Source of the DNA: Sphingobacterium pedocola | Lineage (GTDB): Bacteria > Bacteroidota > Bacteroidia > Sphingobacteriales > Sphingobacteriaceae | Direction of reading: 5' to 3' | DNA length: 64,000 bases | Assembly (NCBI RefSeq): GCF_015209965.1 | Contig: NZ_MU158689.1 | Span: 2,362,248-2,426,247 of the forward strand | In this document: positions 1-8,180 of the stretch, one piece after another | How the letters are laid out: each line of letters begins with the position of its first letter | Position numbering within the stretch: position 1 is the stretch's first letter | The notes under the pieces: model-generated | Databases searched by the model: none | The model's input: only the letters and a program-made list of their open reading frames with translations | Told to the model about the DNA's origin: nothing | Made by a program: the position numbers and the translations under genes

Positions 1-253
1 ATATAATAGGGTATCTATTCTTCCCTAATTCGACAGACAAGAGTCTCGGCTGTGTAGCTTGTCGCTCAAATTTAAATTTGTTCTGATCACCTAAAAAGAC
101 AGAATCCAACTTGCGATCGCCCTCATAAAATGCAACCACCTTAATATTACCTGGATTATTTATTTGTCCGGAAATAGATATCACATCCTTTTGACTACAA
201 CTCCACAACACGGTGAGTGCTATTATACCTAAAACAAACCTTACTGTTTTCAT
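1..253 (-). CDS. DUF4369-like lipoprotein, truncated by the window edge
   Basis: Only the N-terminal 84 codons are present; the gene continues past position 1. Translation from ATG at 253 gives a short hydrophobic signal ending in a lipobox (VLWSCSQ), so the product should be a lipoprotein. The following stretch (ISISGQINNPG, then an FYEGDRKLDSVFL segment) resembles the beta-rich DUF4369 domain found at the N-terminus of many Bacteroidota TlpA-like thiol:disulfide proteins. A thioredoxin domain, if present, would lie outside the window. It starts 8 nt after the alaS stop on the same strand, so co-transcription with alaS is likely. The family call is from pattern recognition and is moderate. 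Confidence 0.6.
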   Translation of the reverse strand, partial: MKTVRFVLGIIALTVLWSCSQKDVISISGQINNPGNIKVVAFYEGDRKLDSVFLGDQNKFKFERQATQPRLLSVELGKNRYPII

Positions 254-261
254 TTTCTATA

Positions 262-2874
262 TTAATTTACAAAATCTCTTGCACGCTGAATAGCCTTATC
301 CAGCCCTGAAGCATCTTTCCCTCCTGCTGTAGCGAAGAAAGGCTGGCCACCGCCGCCACCTTGTATATCTCTAGCAAGGTCTCTAACGATGTTACTGGCA
401 TTCCATTCTCTTTCTTTCGCCAACTCGTCCGAGATAACAACGGTTAAACTGGGTTTACCGTCAAAATCTGCGCCTAAGACGAGAAACAAATTGCTTATAG
501 CACCCTTCAATGCATAAGCCAACGTTTTCACAGCCTCGGCATTTGGAAGCTCTACTACGGTAGATAAAAAACTAACTCCGTTTATATTTTCCAATTTTGC
601 TTCAATATCCTTTTTCAGCAATAATGACCTTTCTTTAATCGCATGTTCGATCTCTTTACGCAACGCACTATTCTCCTCCACTATTTTACCAATAGTCGAT
701 ACAAAATCTTTCGGATTATTTAATAGTTCCTTGACATTTTGAAAAAGCTCAAAGTGTTCCCGAATTACCGCAGCTGCTTTAGTCCCGGTAATCGCTTCGA
801 TACGTCTTACCCCTGCCGCGACTGCAGATTCCGAAATAATCTTAAAAAATCCGATCTGTCCCGTGGCTTTTACATGTGTACCGCCACAGAGTTCTTTAGA
901 AAAATTATCATCAAAGGCGATCACGCGCACATAGTCACCGTATTTTTCACCAAATAAAGCGGTAACACCCGAGTCGACAGCCTGTTGAAAAGGCACCTGT
1001 CTTTCCTCTTTCAGTACAATATTTTCACGAATCCTGGTATTAACAATATCCTCCACTTGTTTGATCTCTTCCTCCGTCATTTTTGAAAAATGAGAGATAT
1101 CAAATCGCAACATATCCGGAGACACCAAAGATCCTTTTTGGTTTACGTGGTCACCCAGCACTTGCTTCAATGCAGCATGCAACAAATGCGTCGCGGAATG
1201 GTTGCTCTCGGAGTCTAATCTTTTCCCGGCGTCTACATTCGCTTCAAAAAAGCCTTCAAAAGATACCGGCAATTGATCCACAAAATGAATTATCAGTCCA
1301 TTTTCTTTTTTTGTATCGGTAACATTTATCTTCTCTCCTGATTCGGAAACAAGCACCCCAACATCTCCGACCTGACCTCCGCCTTCTGCATAAAAAGGAG
1401 TAACCGATAACACCAATTGATATTGATCTTTCCCTTTGGCTGTGACTTTACGGTATTTTATTATTTCCGTTTTTGCTTTTAGCACATCATAGCCTACAAA
1501 TTCGACGTCGGTCTCCTCCCCGACTACGATCCAATCTCCAGCATCAATAACCGTCGCTGCGCGTGAGCGGTCCTTTTGTACATTTAAAGCCACATGAAAT
1601 GCTTCCATGTCTACAGAAACACCTTTTTCACGCGCTAAAAGATCTGTCAGATCGATCGGAAATCCGTACGTATCAAATAGTTCAAATGCAAAATCTCCAT
1701 CTATTGATGTGTGCTCTGCTGCGTAGTTTTCAAAACGCTGGATTCCAGTAGTCAATGTGCGTAAGAACGAAACCTCTTCCTCTAATATTACTTTTTCCAC
1801 AAAATCCTGCTGTTTATACAGTTCATCAAACACGCCTTTAAATTGGTTCGCTAACAACGGTACCAATTCGTGAAAGAAAGGATTTCTGAAATTTAAAAAA
1901 GTGTAGGCATAGCGCACTGCCCGACGAAGAATTCTTCGAATGACATAGCCAGCTTTATTATTGGAAGGTAACTGACCATCTGCAATAGCAAAGCTCACCG
2001 CCCGAATATGATCCGACAACACACGCATCGCAATATCCGTCTTTTCGTCAGTACCGTATTTTATATTTGCCTTTTCCGCGATATAGGTTATCAATGGCTG
2101 AAATACGTCGGTATCGTAATTCGAGCTTTTCCCTTGTATAGCACGCACCAACCTTTCAAATCCCATACCGGTGTCAACATGTTTAGCAGGGAGAGGCTCT
2201 AAACTCCCGCTTTTCAAGCGATTGAATTGCATGAATACCAAATTCCATATTTCAATGACCTGCGGGTGATCCGCATTCACGAGATCCTGCCCTCTAACAA
2301 CCATCCTTTCAGCATCTGGACGCATATCATAATGGATTTCAGAACAAGGACCGCAAGGCCCCGTATCTCCCATCTCCCAAAAATTGTCCTTTTTATTCCC
2401 CAACAAGATACGATCCGCGTCAATATATTCTTTCCAAAATTCGAAAGCCTCGTTATCGCGTTCCAATCCTTCAGAAGCATCACCTTCGAAAATGGTAACG
2501 TATAATTTATTCTTGTCCAACCTATACACTTCTGTAAGCAACTCCCAGGCCCAGGCAATGGCATCCTTTTTAAAATAATCGCCAAATGACCAGTTCCCTA
2601 ACATTTCAAAGAGCGTATGGTGGTAGGTATCAATGCCCACTTCTTCTAGATCGTTGTGCTTTCCGGAGACCCGAAGGCAGCGTTGTGTATCAGCAATACG
2701 TGGATATTTAACGGTGGCTTCTCCTAAAAACAAGTCTTTAAATTGATTCATCCCGGCGTTGGTAAACATCAGTGTTGGATCGTTTTTTACCACAACAGGT
2801 GCTGATGGAACAATATGATGGGATTTATCTTTGAAAAAATTCAAATAAGCCTCGCGTATTTCTCTACTGGTCAT
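262..2874 (-). CDS. alaS: Alanine--tRNA ligase
   Basis: Cytoplasmic class II aminoacyl-tRNA synthetase that charges tRNA-Ala. At 870 aa it has the full family length. Visible are the N-terminal catalytic domain (SAPVVV...PTLMFTNAGMNQFK), the editing-domain zinc and active-site motifs (HSATHLLHAAL in the central third; CGGTH with its Cys near residue 663) and the C-terminal glycine-rich motif GGGGGQPFFATAGG. The ATG at 2874 matches the normal AlaRS start (MTSREIREAYLNFF). A well-formed Bacteroidota promoter lies upstream: TAGATTTG at 2902-2909 with TTG 20 nt further upstream, both on the minus strand. A lipoprotein gene follows after 8 nt. Confidence 0.98.
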   Translation of the reverse strand: MTSREIREAYLNFFKDKSHHIVPSAPVVVKNDPTLMFTNAGMNQFKDLFLGEATVKYPRIADTQRCLRVSGKHNDLEEVGIDTYHHTLFEMLGNWSFGDYFKKDAIAWAWELLTEVYRLDKNKLYVTIFEGDASEGLERDNEAFEFWKEYIDADRILLGNKKDNFWEMGDTGPCGPCSEIHYDMRPDAERMVVRGQDLVNADHPQVIEIWNLVFMQFNRLKSGSLEPLPAKHVDTGMGFERLVRAIQGKSSNYDTDVFQPLITYIAEKANIKYGTDEKTDIAMRVLSDHIRAVSFAIADGQLPSNNKAGYVIRRILRRAVRYAYTFLNFRNPFFHELVPLLANQFKGVFDELYKQQDFVEKVILEEEVSFLRTLTTGIQRFENYAAEHTSIDGDFAFELFDTYGFPIDLTDLLAREKGVSVDMEAFHVALNVQKDRSRAATVIDAGDWIVVGEETDVEFVGYDVLKAKTEIIKYRKVTAKGKDQYQLVLSVTPFYAEGGGQVGDVGVLVSESGEKINVTDTKKENGLIIHFVDQLPVSFEGFFEANVDAGKRLDSESNHSATHLLHAALKQVLGDHVNQKGSLVSPDMLRFDISHFSKMTEEEIKQVEDIVNTRIRENIVLKEERQVPFQQAVDSGVTALFGEKYGDYVRVIAFDDNFSKELCGGTHVKATGQIGFFKIISESAVAAGVRRIEAITGTKAAAVIREHFELFQNVKELLNNPKDFVSTIGKIVEENSALRKEIEHAIKERSLLLKKDIEAKLENINGVSFLSTVVELPNAEAVKTLAYALKGAISNLFLVLGADFDGKPSLTVVISDELAKEREWNASNIVRDLARDIQGGGGGQPFFATAGGKDASGLDKAIQRARDFVN

Positions 2875-2901
2875 GAACTATATCTATTTTAATAAACGAT
2901 G

Positions 2902-2932
2902 CAAATCTACTTAAAAATGATTGCTCTTCCAA
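2902..2932 (-). promoter_or_regulatory. Promoter of alaS (TTG / TAnnTTTG)
   Basis: On the minus strand TAGATTTG (2909 to 2902) is a perfect match to the Bacteroidota -7 consensus TAnnTTTG. A TTG (2932 to 2930) lies 20 nt upstream as a -33 element. The predicted leader before alaS is roughly 20 nt. Confidence 0.6.
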
Positions 2933-3069
2933 CGACAAATCTATGCAGGCTGTGGGGTGATAAAACTCCTCCAAGGCAACAGCAATACAACTAAAACATG
3001 AGATGAGCCATTTTATTCCTCATTTATTTTTAGTACATTTATATGGACTATAAGTATATATAAGATTTC

Positions 3070-3921
3070 ATGAAAAACAAGATTCTGATTCCTACAGATT
3101 TTTCCGAAAATGCATTATTTGCAGCACAATACGCCTGCAGGCTGGCGCAGCAAAACGACGCAAGCGTCACCTTATATCATTGCTATACGGCACAGTCTTC
3201 AAATTTTGATTCAGAAGAACTGGCGGAAAAATTTGAAGATGACAAAATTTTTAAAGCTGACCTGTTAATTGAGGAATTACGGAACAGCCTTATCCTTGAA
3301 TTCTCCGACCTGACAATAGAAACCACTTGCGAAAGGGGGCTATTAATAGAAACCCTTCCGTTATATGTGAAACAGGAGCACATTGGGCTTATTGTAATGG
3401 GTACAACGGGCAGAGGAAACAACAAGTCTATCGTGTGGGGGAGCAATACAAGCCAAATTAGTGCACAATCCCCTGTTCCGGTAATTGCCATACCGAATAA
3501 GCATGCGTATTTTAAGCTGGAAAAAGCTGCAATTTTAACCAATTTCAAATCCGAAGAATTAGAAACCCTCAAGGATTTCTTGAATTTATTTCAACATATC
3601 CAACACCTTGAAATCATTCATGTGGTAAAAGATGAAAAGAATATAGCGCAAATTAAAGAAAAACTGGCCTCTTGGGAATTTATTGTTCAAGATTTAAATG
3701 GAATAGAGCAGGTCTCAAGCACATTAGCGTGTATCGACGAATCGGACAAAGAGTTAGACACCATTCCAGAAGTCATCAATAGTACAATTAATAAAGAAGA
3801 TTTTGATATGATTGTAGTAACGAAAACACGTAAAAGTTTCTTCGAACGTTTATTTAGAAAGTCTGTTTCAAAAGAACTTACCCTTAACCTAAGGAAACCT
3901 ACATTCTTTGACAACAATTAA
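3070..3921 (+). CDS. Universal stress protein (two Usp domains)
   Basis: A 283-aa cytoplasmic protein with tandem Usp domains. The first begins MKNKILIPTDFSENA and carries the ATP-binding loop G-2x-G-9x-G-S at about residues 110-125 (MGTTGRGNNKS...WGSN). The second half has the same fold signature (AAILTNFKS...DMIVVTKTRKS) but lacks the glycine loop, so it is probably non-binding. Role in the family: stress, energy and redox adaptation. A second gene of identical length and architecture follows after 15 bp, pointing to a tandem duplication and an operon. A weak TACATTTA -7-like element lies about 30 nt upstream. Confidence 0.9.
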   Translation: MKNKILIPTDFSENALFAAQYACRLAQQNDASVTLYHCYTAQSSNFDSEELAEKFEDDKIFKADLLIEELRNSLILEFSDLTIETTCERGLLIETLPLYVKQEHIGLIVMGTTGRGNNKSIVWGSNTSQISAQSPVPVIAIPNKHAYFKLEKAAILTNFKSEELETLKDFLNLFQHIQHLEIIHVVKDEKNIAQIKEKLASWEFIVQDLNGIEQVSSTLACIDESDKELDTIPEVINSTINKEDFDMIVVTKTRKSFFERLFRKSVSKELTLNLRKPTFFDNN

Positions 3922-3936
3922 AAAACACATTAAGCC

Positions 3937-4788
3937 ATGACAAATAAAATAATCATTCCGGTAGATTTTTCAGAATATTCTCAAAATGCAATTGAAGTAG
4001 GTTGTGAAATCGCAAAGCAAACCTATCATGATATAGACTTGGTTCATATCTTTACAGATCATACTAATATATATCACAATGCGATTGATACGCCAGATTT
4101 AATTGACCCACGCGTTGGTATGGCAAAGAGGGATATGCAACAAGTGATTTCAAGAATAATAGGGCAATATCCGCAGGTGAATATCAATACCATTTTTAGA
4201 GATGGCAACCTATATGAAGAGATCAAAAAATTGACACATTCGAATTCGTATGACGCCATTGTAATGGGCACCAAAGGTTCTTCAGGACTTGATGCATTAC
4301 TGATCGGATCTAATATGTATGATGTATTCCAGAATTCAACTACACCTGTTTTAGCAATACCTTTGAATTCAAAAAAATTCAAAAAAGACAAAGTGGGCTT
4401 GTTATGTAATTTCAAAGACGGGGAAATAGCGGTCTTGAATCAAGCCATAAAAGTGTTTAACACCAACTTCGAACTTATTTTAATACACATAAACACAAAT
4501 AACACCCCAATATCTAGTATTGACAAACAGTTTGAATCTTTTATACCTCGTGTTATCGAAGAGACCGGAATAGACAATATCTCCTATGTCGTGAAAAATC
4601 AATCTTTCTTTGTCCAGTACAAAGAAAATATCTCTTCTGCTATCGACAGTGTTATAGCAGATGAATTAATAGACATCCTCTTAGTGACAAAAAGTAAAAA
4701 AAGTCTGTTCAGGCAGATCACATCTGAAAACATCGTTAAAAAAATGGCATACCAAATTAAAATACCAAAATTTTTCGCCAGATCGTAG
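3937..4788 (+). CDS. Universal stress protein (two Usp domains), paralog
   Basis: At 283 aa it is the same length as the preceding gene and co-linear with it. It starts MTNKIIIPVDFSEYSQNA; the nucleotide-binding loop (MGTKGSSG...LIGSN) again starts at residue 110, and the C-terminal Usp-like half (LLVTKSKKSLF) lacks the glycine loop. The two proteins have diverged strongly in sequence while keeping their length, so the duplication is old. It probably shares the promoter of the upstream gene. Family knowledge gives a stress-response role; no specific ligand can be read from the sequence. Confidence 0.9.
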   Translation: MTNKIIIPVDFSEYSQNAIEVGCEIAKQTYHDIDLVHIFTDHTNIYHNAIDTPDLIDPRVGMAKRDMQQVISRIIGQYPQVNINTIFRDGNLYEEIKKLTHSNSYDAIVMGTKGSSGLDALLIGSNMYDVFQNSTTPVLAIPLNSKKFKKDKVGLLCNFKDGEIAVLNQAIKVFNTNFELILIHINTNNTPISSIDKQFESFIPRVIEETGIDNISYVVKNQSFFVQYKENISSAIDSVIADELIDILLVTKSKKSLFRQITSENIVKKMAYQIKIPKFFARS

Positions 4789-5016
4789 TGACTTATTACC
4801 TTAAAGCGCTGTCCATGTAGTGCGACAGCTACATATATATTTATTTATATGTGTTAGCACCGATAAAAAACAATAATGGAATGATTTGGCAGTAGATTTG
4901 CAATGGACTTGGTATCAAATTAAATTTTATGAAACCGAGATGTAACTAATTTAAACGAACAAAGGAAAGATTAATTACATCGAGCTCTCATCAACCATTA
5001 AAAAGAAAATAAATAG
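4789..5016. promoter_or_regulatory. Intergenic region with ompA-like gene promoter
   Basis: Contains a short inverted repeat GCTGTC (4808-4813) / GACAGC (4824-4829), without a clear T-run, that may weakly terminate the usp transcript. A perfect -7 element TAGATTTG lies at 4893-4900 on the plus strand. This would give the OmpA gene a leader of about 110 nt, long compared with neighbouring genes, which leaves room for post-transcriptional control. Confidence 0.45.
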
Positions 5017-6363
5017 ATGAAAATTAGAAATTTACAAAAAGTATCTGTGTTGATTGCCGCTGGTATGATTACTACGGCGTCGTTTGCTCAGGAAAGAAAC
5101 AAGACTTCCATTGAAGGCACATCTCCATTGGGCTCCACTTCGGAATACAGAACTTGGTCGGTAGGTGTCAATGCGGGTCTCCTGAACCAATCCAACATCT
5201 TCGGTTTTAACCGTGACGGTTTTGACAAATTAAACCACAACGTGGGATATAGCGCCTATATCAAAAAGCAAATCTCTCCGTCATTCGGGCTGAAAGCGCA
5301 ATATATGGGTGGCAAGGTCGGTGGTATCAACGAAGACGCAACGGGAACTGATATATCCGAATTTGAAACGAAAACTCCTTGGTCTGCCGCATTATCAGCA
5401 GAGTGGACCATGGCGAATACCAACTGGCGTTTTTTCAACAGCTTTATTAAACCCTACGTTGCTGTGGGATTAGGCGGTTTAAACTTTGAGACCACTAGCA
5501 TATCGGCTGACGGCACGTCAACTACTGCCGAGGCACAGACCAAACTTTACGTACCTGTAGATGCAGGTTTAAAATTTGCTGTCGCAAAGGGCATCAATAT
5601 AGATCTGGGATACCAACTAAACTGGGCTAATCAGGATTTTGATGGTCAAGCAGGTGGAACTTTCAAAAACGATTTATTCTCCTATGCGCATGCCGGTTTA
5701 GAAATTGCATTAGGTAATGGCAGCAAACCGTACTTAGGAAACAGTAATCCTGTAGCTACGTTAATAGATGATTACACTAAAAAGTACGATGAACTAAAAT
5801 CGGAACGTGATGCATTGGTCGCTTCAAATAATGAGTTAAAATCTCAAATGAACAACTTGAATGAAGAACTGAAAGATGATGATGGAGATGGTGTAGCGAA
5901 TAAATATGACAAATGTCCCAATACACCGGCAGGAGTTAAGGTAGATGGATCAGGTTGCCCACTTCCAGAAATGAAAAATGAAACGAAAGTCATCGAGAAA
6001 ATTGTCGTTACAGAAGAAGATAGAAAAGTCGTAGATGAAGCGATCAAAAATCTTGAATTTGATCTTGGCAAATCTACGATCCGATCCACCTCATTTTCCT
6101 CTTTGGATCGTGTCGCTGCATTATTGATTGAGAAAAACTTTAGCCTGAAATTAGCTGGTCATACGGACAATACCGGTTCAATGCAAACCAACTTACGTTT
6201 GTCTAAAGAGCGCGCAGAAGCTGTAAAAGCATATTTAGTATCTAAGGGAGCGAATGCATCCCGTGTAGAAGCTACTGGTTATGGCCCCAATCAACCAATT
6301 GCGACCAACGCAACAGCTGAAGGTCGTCAACAAAATCGTCGCGTAGAATTCACACTGTATTAA
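5017..6363 (+). CDS. OmpA family outer-membrane protein
   Basis: A 448-aa protein with signal peptide (MKIRNLQKVS...TTASFAQ) and an N-terminal beta-barrel of about 210 residues rich in alternating aromatic strands. A coiled, charged linker (KKYDELKSERDALV) follows, then a calcium-type TSP3 segment (DDDGDGVANKYDKCPNTPAG) near residue 290, and a C-terminal OmpA peptidoglycan-binding domain ending AEGRQQNRRVEFTLY. The usual motif LAGHTDNTGS is intact. Family role: anchors the outer membrane to peptidoglycan; in Bacteroidota such proteins are among the most abundant envelope proteins. It has its own promoter at 4893-4900 and a strong terminator at 6381-6414. Confidence 0.95.
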   Translation: MKIRNLQKVSVLIAAGMITTASFAQERNKTSIEGTSPLGSTSEYRTWSVGVNAGLLNQSNIFGFNRDGFDKLNHNVGYSAYIKKQISPSFGLKAQYMGGKVGGINEDATGTDISEFETKTPWSAALSAEWTMANTNWRFFNSFIKPYVAVGLGGLNFETTSISADGTSTTAEAQTKLYVPVDAGLKFAVAKGINIDLGYQLNWANQDFDGQAGGTFKNDLFSYAHAGLEIALGNGSKPYLGNSNPVATLIDDYTKKYDELKSERDALVASNNELKSQMNNLNEELKDDDGDGVANKYDKCPNTPAGVKVDGSGCPLPEMKNETKVIEKIVVTEEDRKVVDEAIKNLEFDLGKSTIRSTSFSSLDRVAALLIEKNFSLKLAGHTDNTGSMQTNLRLSKERAEAVKAYLVSKGANASRVEATGYGPNQPIATNATAEGRQQNRRVEFTLY

Positions 6364-6380
6364 CAGAAACACTATATAAA

Positions 6381-6414
6381 AAGATAAGGGAGCCATGAGC
6401 TCCCTTATCTTTTT
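6381..6414 (+). terminator. Rho-independent terminator after the OmpA gene
   Basis: A perfect 13-bp stem (6381-6393 with 6399-6411), 5-nt loop CATGA, followed by T residues. It sits between convergent genes and the A-rich left arm lets it also serve the permease transcript on the minus strand. Confidence 0.9.
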
Positions 6415-6446
6415 AACCATATCGCCATGTAAGCGAAATATACCTT

Positions 6447-7931
6447 TTATGGATTGGATTCGCCGCTTTCAATTTCCTTACGCAGAACACTGTGTTTCCG
6501 CCCATACAAGAAATAGACCGCAACGCCAATTAACATCCAGATTCCTAAGCGTTCCCAACTTACAAGTGGTAGAGACGCCATCATTAACATGCACACAATA
6601 ACACCCAATATCGGTATTAACGGCACTAACGGCGTACGAAACGGACGTTCAGCTAATGGATCTTTCTTTCTTAGCACCAAGATACCGATGCACACTAAGG
6701 TAAATGCAAGGAGCGTTCCGATACTTACCATGTGCCCCAAGTCGGAGACGGGAACAAAACCCGCAAAAATGCTAACAAAAACCATGAATATTAAGTTTGT
6801 TTTCCAAGGGGTTTGTCTTTTCGACAAATCGGAAAATATTTTCGGCAACAAACCGTCTTTACTCATCGAATAAAAGACACGACTTTGTCCGAGTAACATC
6901 ACCAGAATAACAGACGTATATCCGGCAATAATCGTCACGATCATGGCCGTATTTAAAAAATGATATCCTGTTTTTTCAAAAGCGGTAGCCACAGGCTTTG
7001 CGTCGCCTTTGAAATCGGTATATGGTGCTAATCCCGTCATAACATAAGAGAAGAGCACATATAAAATAGTACAAATAATAAGCGATCCAATGATGCCAAT
7101 TGGCATTCCCTTTTTTGGATTTTTCGCTTCCTGCGCAGCTGTACTAACGGCATCAAACCCGATGAAAGCAAAGAACACTACTCCTGCAGCCCGTAATATG
7201 CCACTGATTCCGTAATGTCCGAAATATCCGTCTTTAAAAAAATCAAAAAAACCAATCTTGCCCTCTTTGAGCAATGTTTCACCCTCATTCGCTGGAATGA
7301 AGGGCGTATGATTTGCTGGATTGATAAATTGCCACCCCAATGCAATAAATAACAATACAACTGCAACTTTGAGCACGACTAAAATATTGTTCACAAAAGA
7401 CGACTCCTGTGTACCTCGCATGAGTAGCAAAGAGAGCAGGCAGACGATTACAATTGCCGGCAAATTGACCATTCCGCCCTCCCATGGACCTTTTAGCAGT
7501 TCCACAGGCATTTCTAACCCGAAAATCAGTAATAATTCGTTAAAATATTGAGACCAGCTTGCAGCCACGGTAGCCGCGGCCAGCGCGTATTCCAAAACCA
7601 AATCCCAGCCTATTATCCAAGCCATAAACTCGCCCATTGTTGCGTATGAATAGGTATAGGCACTTCCGGCCACCGGTATCATGGATGCAAATTCCGCATA
7701 GCAGAGACCTGCAAAGGCACAACCAATCGCGGCGATGATAAAAGCTATCGTAATAGAAGGACCCGCATGATCCGCTGCGGCGATACCGGTTAATGAAAAT
7801 AATCCGGCGCCAATAATCGCTCCAACCCCGAGGGCTACTAACCCTCTGCTTGACAAGGTTCGTTTCAAAGTGCCTTCACCACTTTGTTCAGCCTCTGCGA
7901 CCAATTTAGAAATAGACTTTTTATACCACAT
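6447..7931 (-). CDS. APC-superfamily amino-acid permease
   Basis: An inner-membrane amino-acid/polyamine transporter of about 494 aa with 12 predicted helices. The first helix carries the family signature GVGAIIGAGLFSLTG, and the large hydrophobic segments and KKGMPIGIIGS loop are typical of cationic amino-acid transporters (CAT-like APC proteins). The frame is open up to 8009, but I prefer ATG at 7931 (MWYKKSISKLVAEAEQ). Homologs begin with this cytoplasmic Lys-rich helix, and the extra 26 residues upstream would form an implausible extra hydrophobic helix. Substrate cannot be read from sequence. Single-gene unit, divergent from the helicase gene. Confidence 0.9.
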   Translation of the reverse strand: MWYKKSISKLVAEAEQSGEGTLKRTLSSRGLVALGVGAIIGAGLFSLTGIAAADHAGPSITIAFIIAAIGCAFAGLCYAEFASMIPVAGSAYTYSYATMGEFMAWIIGWDLVLEYALAAATVAASWSQYFNELLLIFGLEMPVELLKGPWEGGMVNLPAIVIVCLLSLLLMRGTQESSFVNNILVVLKVAVVLLFIALGWQFINPANHTPFIPANEGETLLKEGKIGFFDFFKDGYFGHYGISGILRAAGVVFFAFIGFDAVSTAAQEAKNPKKGMPIGIIGSLIICTILYVLFSYVMTGLAPYTDFKGDAKPVATAFEKTGYHFLNTAMIVTIIAGYTSVILVMLLGQSRVFYSMSKDGLLPKIFSDLSKRQTPWKTNLIFMVFVSIFAGFVPVSDLGHMVSIGTLLAFTLVCIGILVLRKKDPLAERPFRTPLVPLIPILGVIVCMLMMASLPLVSWERLGIWMLIGVAVYFLYGRKHSVLRKEIESGESNP

Positions 7932-8132
7932 AATAAAGATTAATACATTTATAGACCCAAAGCTAAAAAAAAATAAAAAAAACCAGTGTTTTATTGAAAA
8001 TTTAACCACCCTTTGTTAAAATATGCGTATTATGGTCATGTTAGCGCTTAATGTCAAATATCATATTCATCTCATAAAGCTACCTTTACAAATATAATAA
8101 CCTGAACTATAGGATAATTCAGATATAATTCC

Positions 8133-8140
8133 TATCTTTG
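8133..8140 (+). promoter_or_regulatory. -7 element of the DEAD-box helicase gene
   Basis: TATCTTTG is a perfect TAnnTTTG match 40 nt upstream of the helicase ATG. No convincing -33 TTG is visible. Confidence 0.5.
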
Positions 8141-8180
8141 CATCGCCTTAGGCAATTGAGCCTATTGTATAATTTATTTC

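Noticed and set aside
6447..8009. Longer permease start at 8009
   Set aside because: The additional 26 residues would place an extra Phe-rich helix before the cytoplasmic Lys-rich segment found at the start of homologs.
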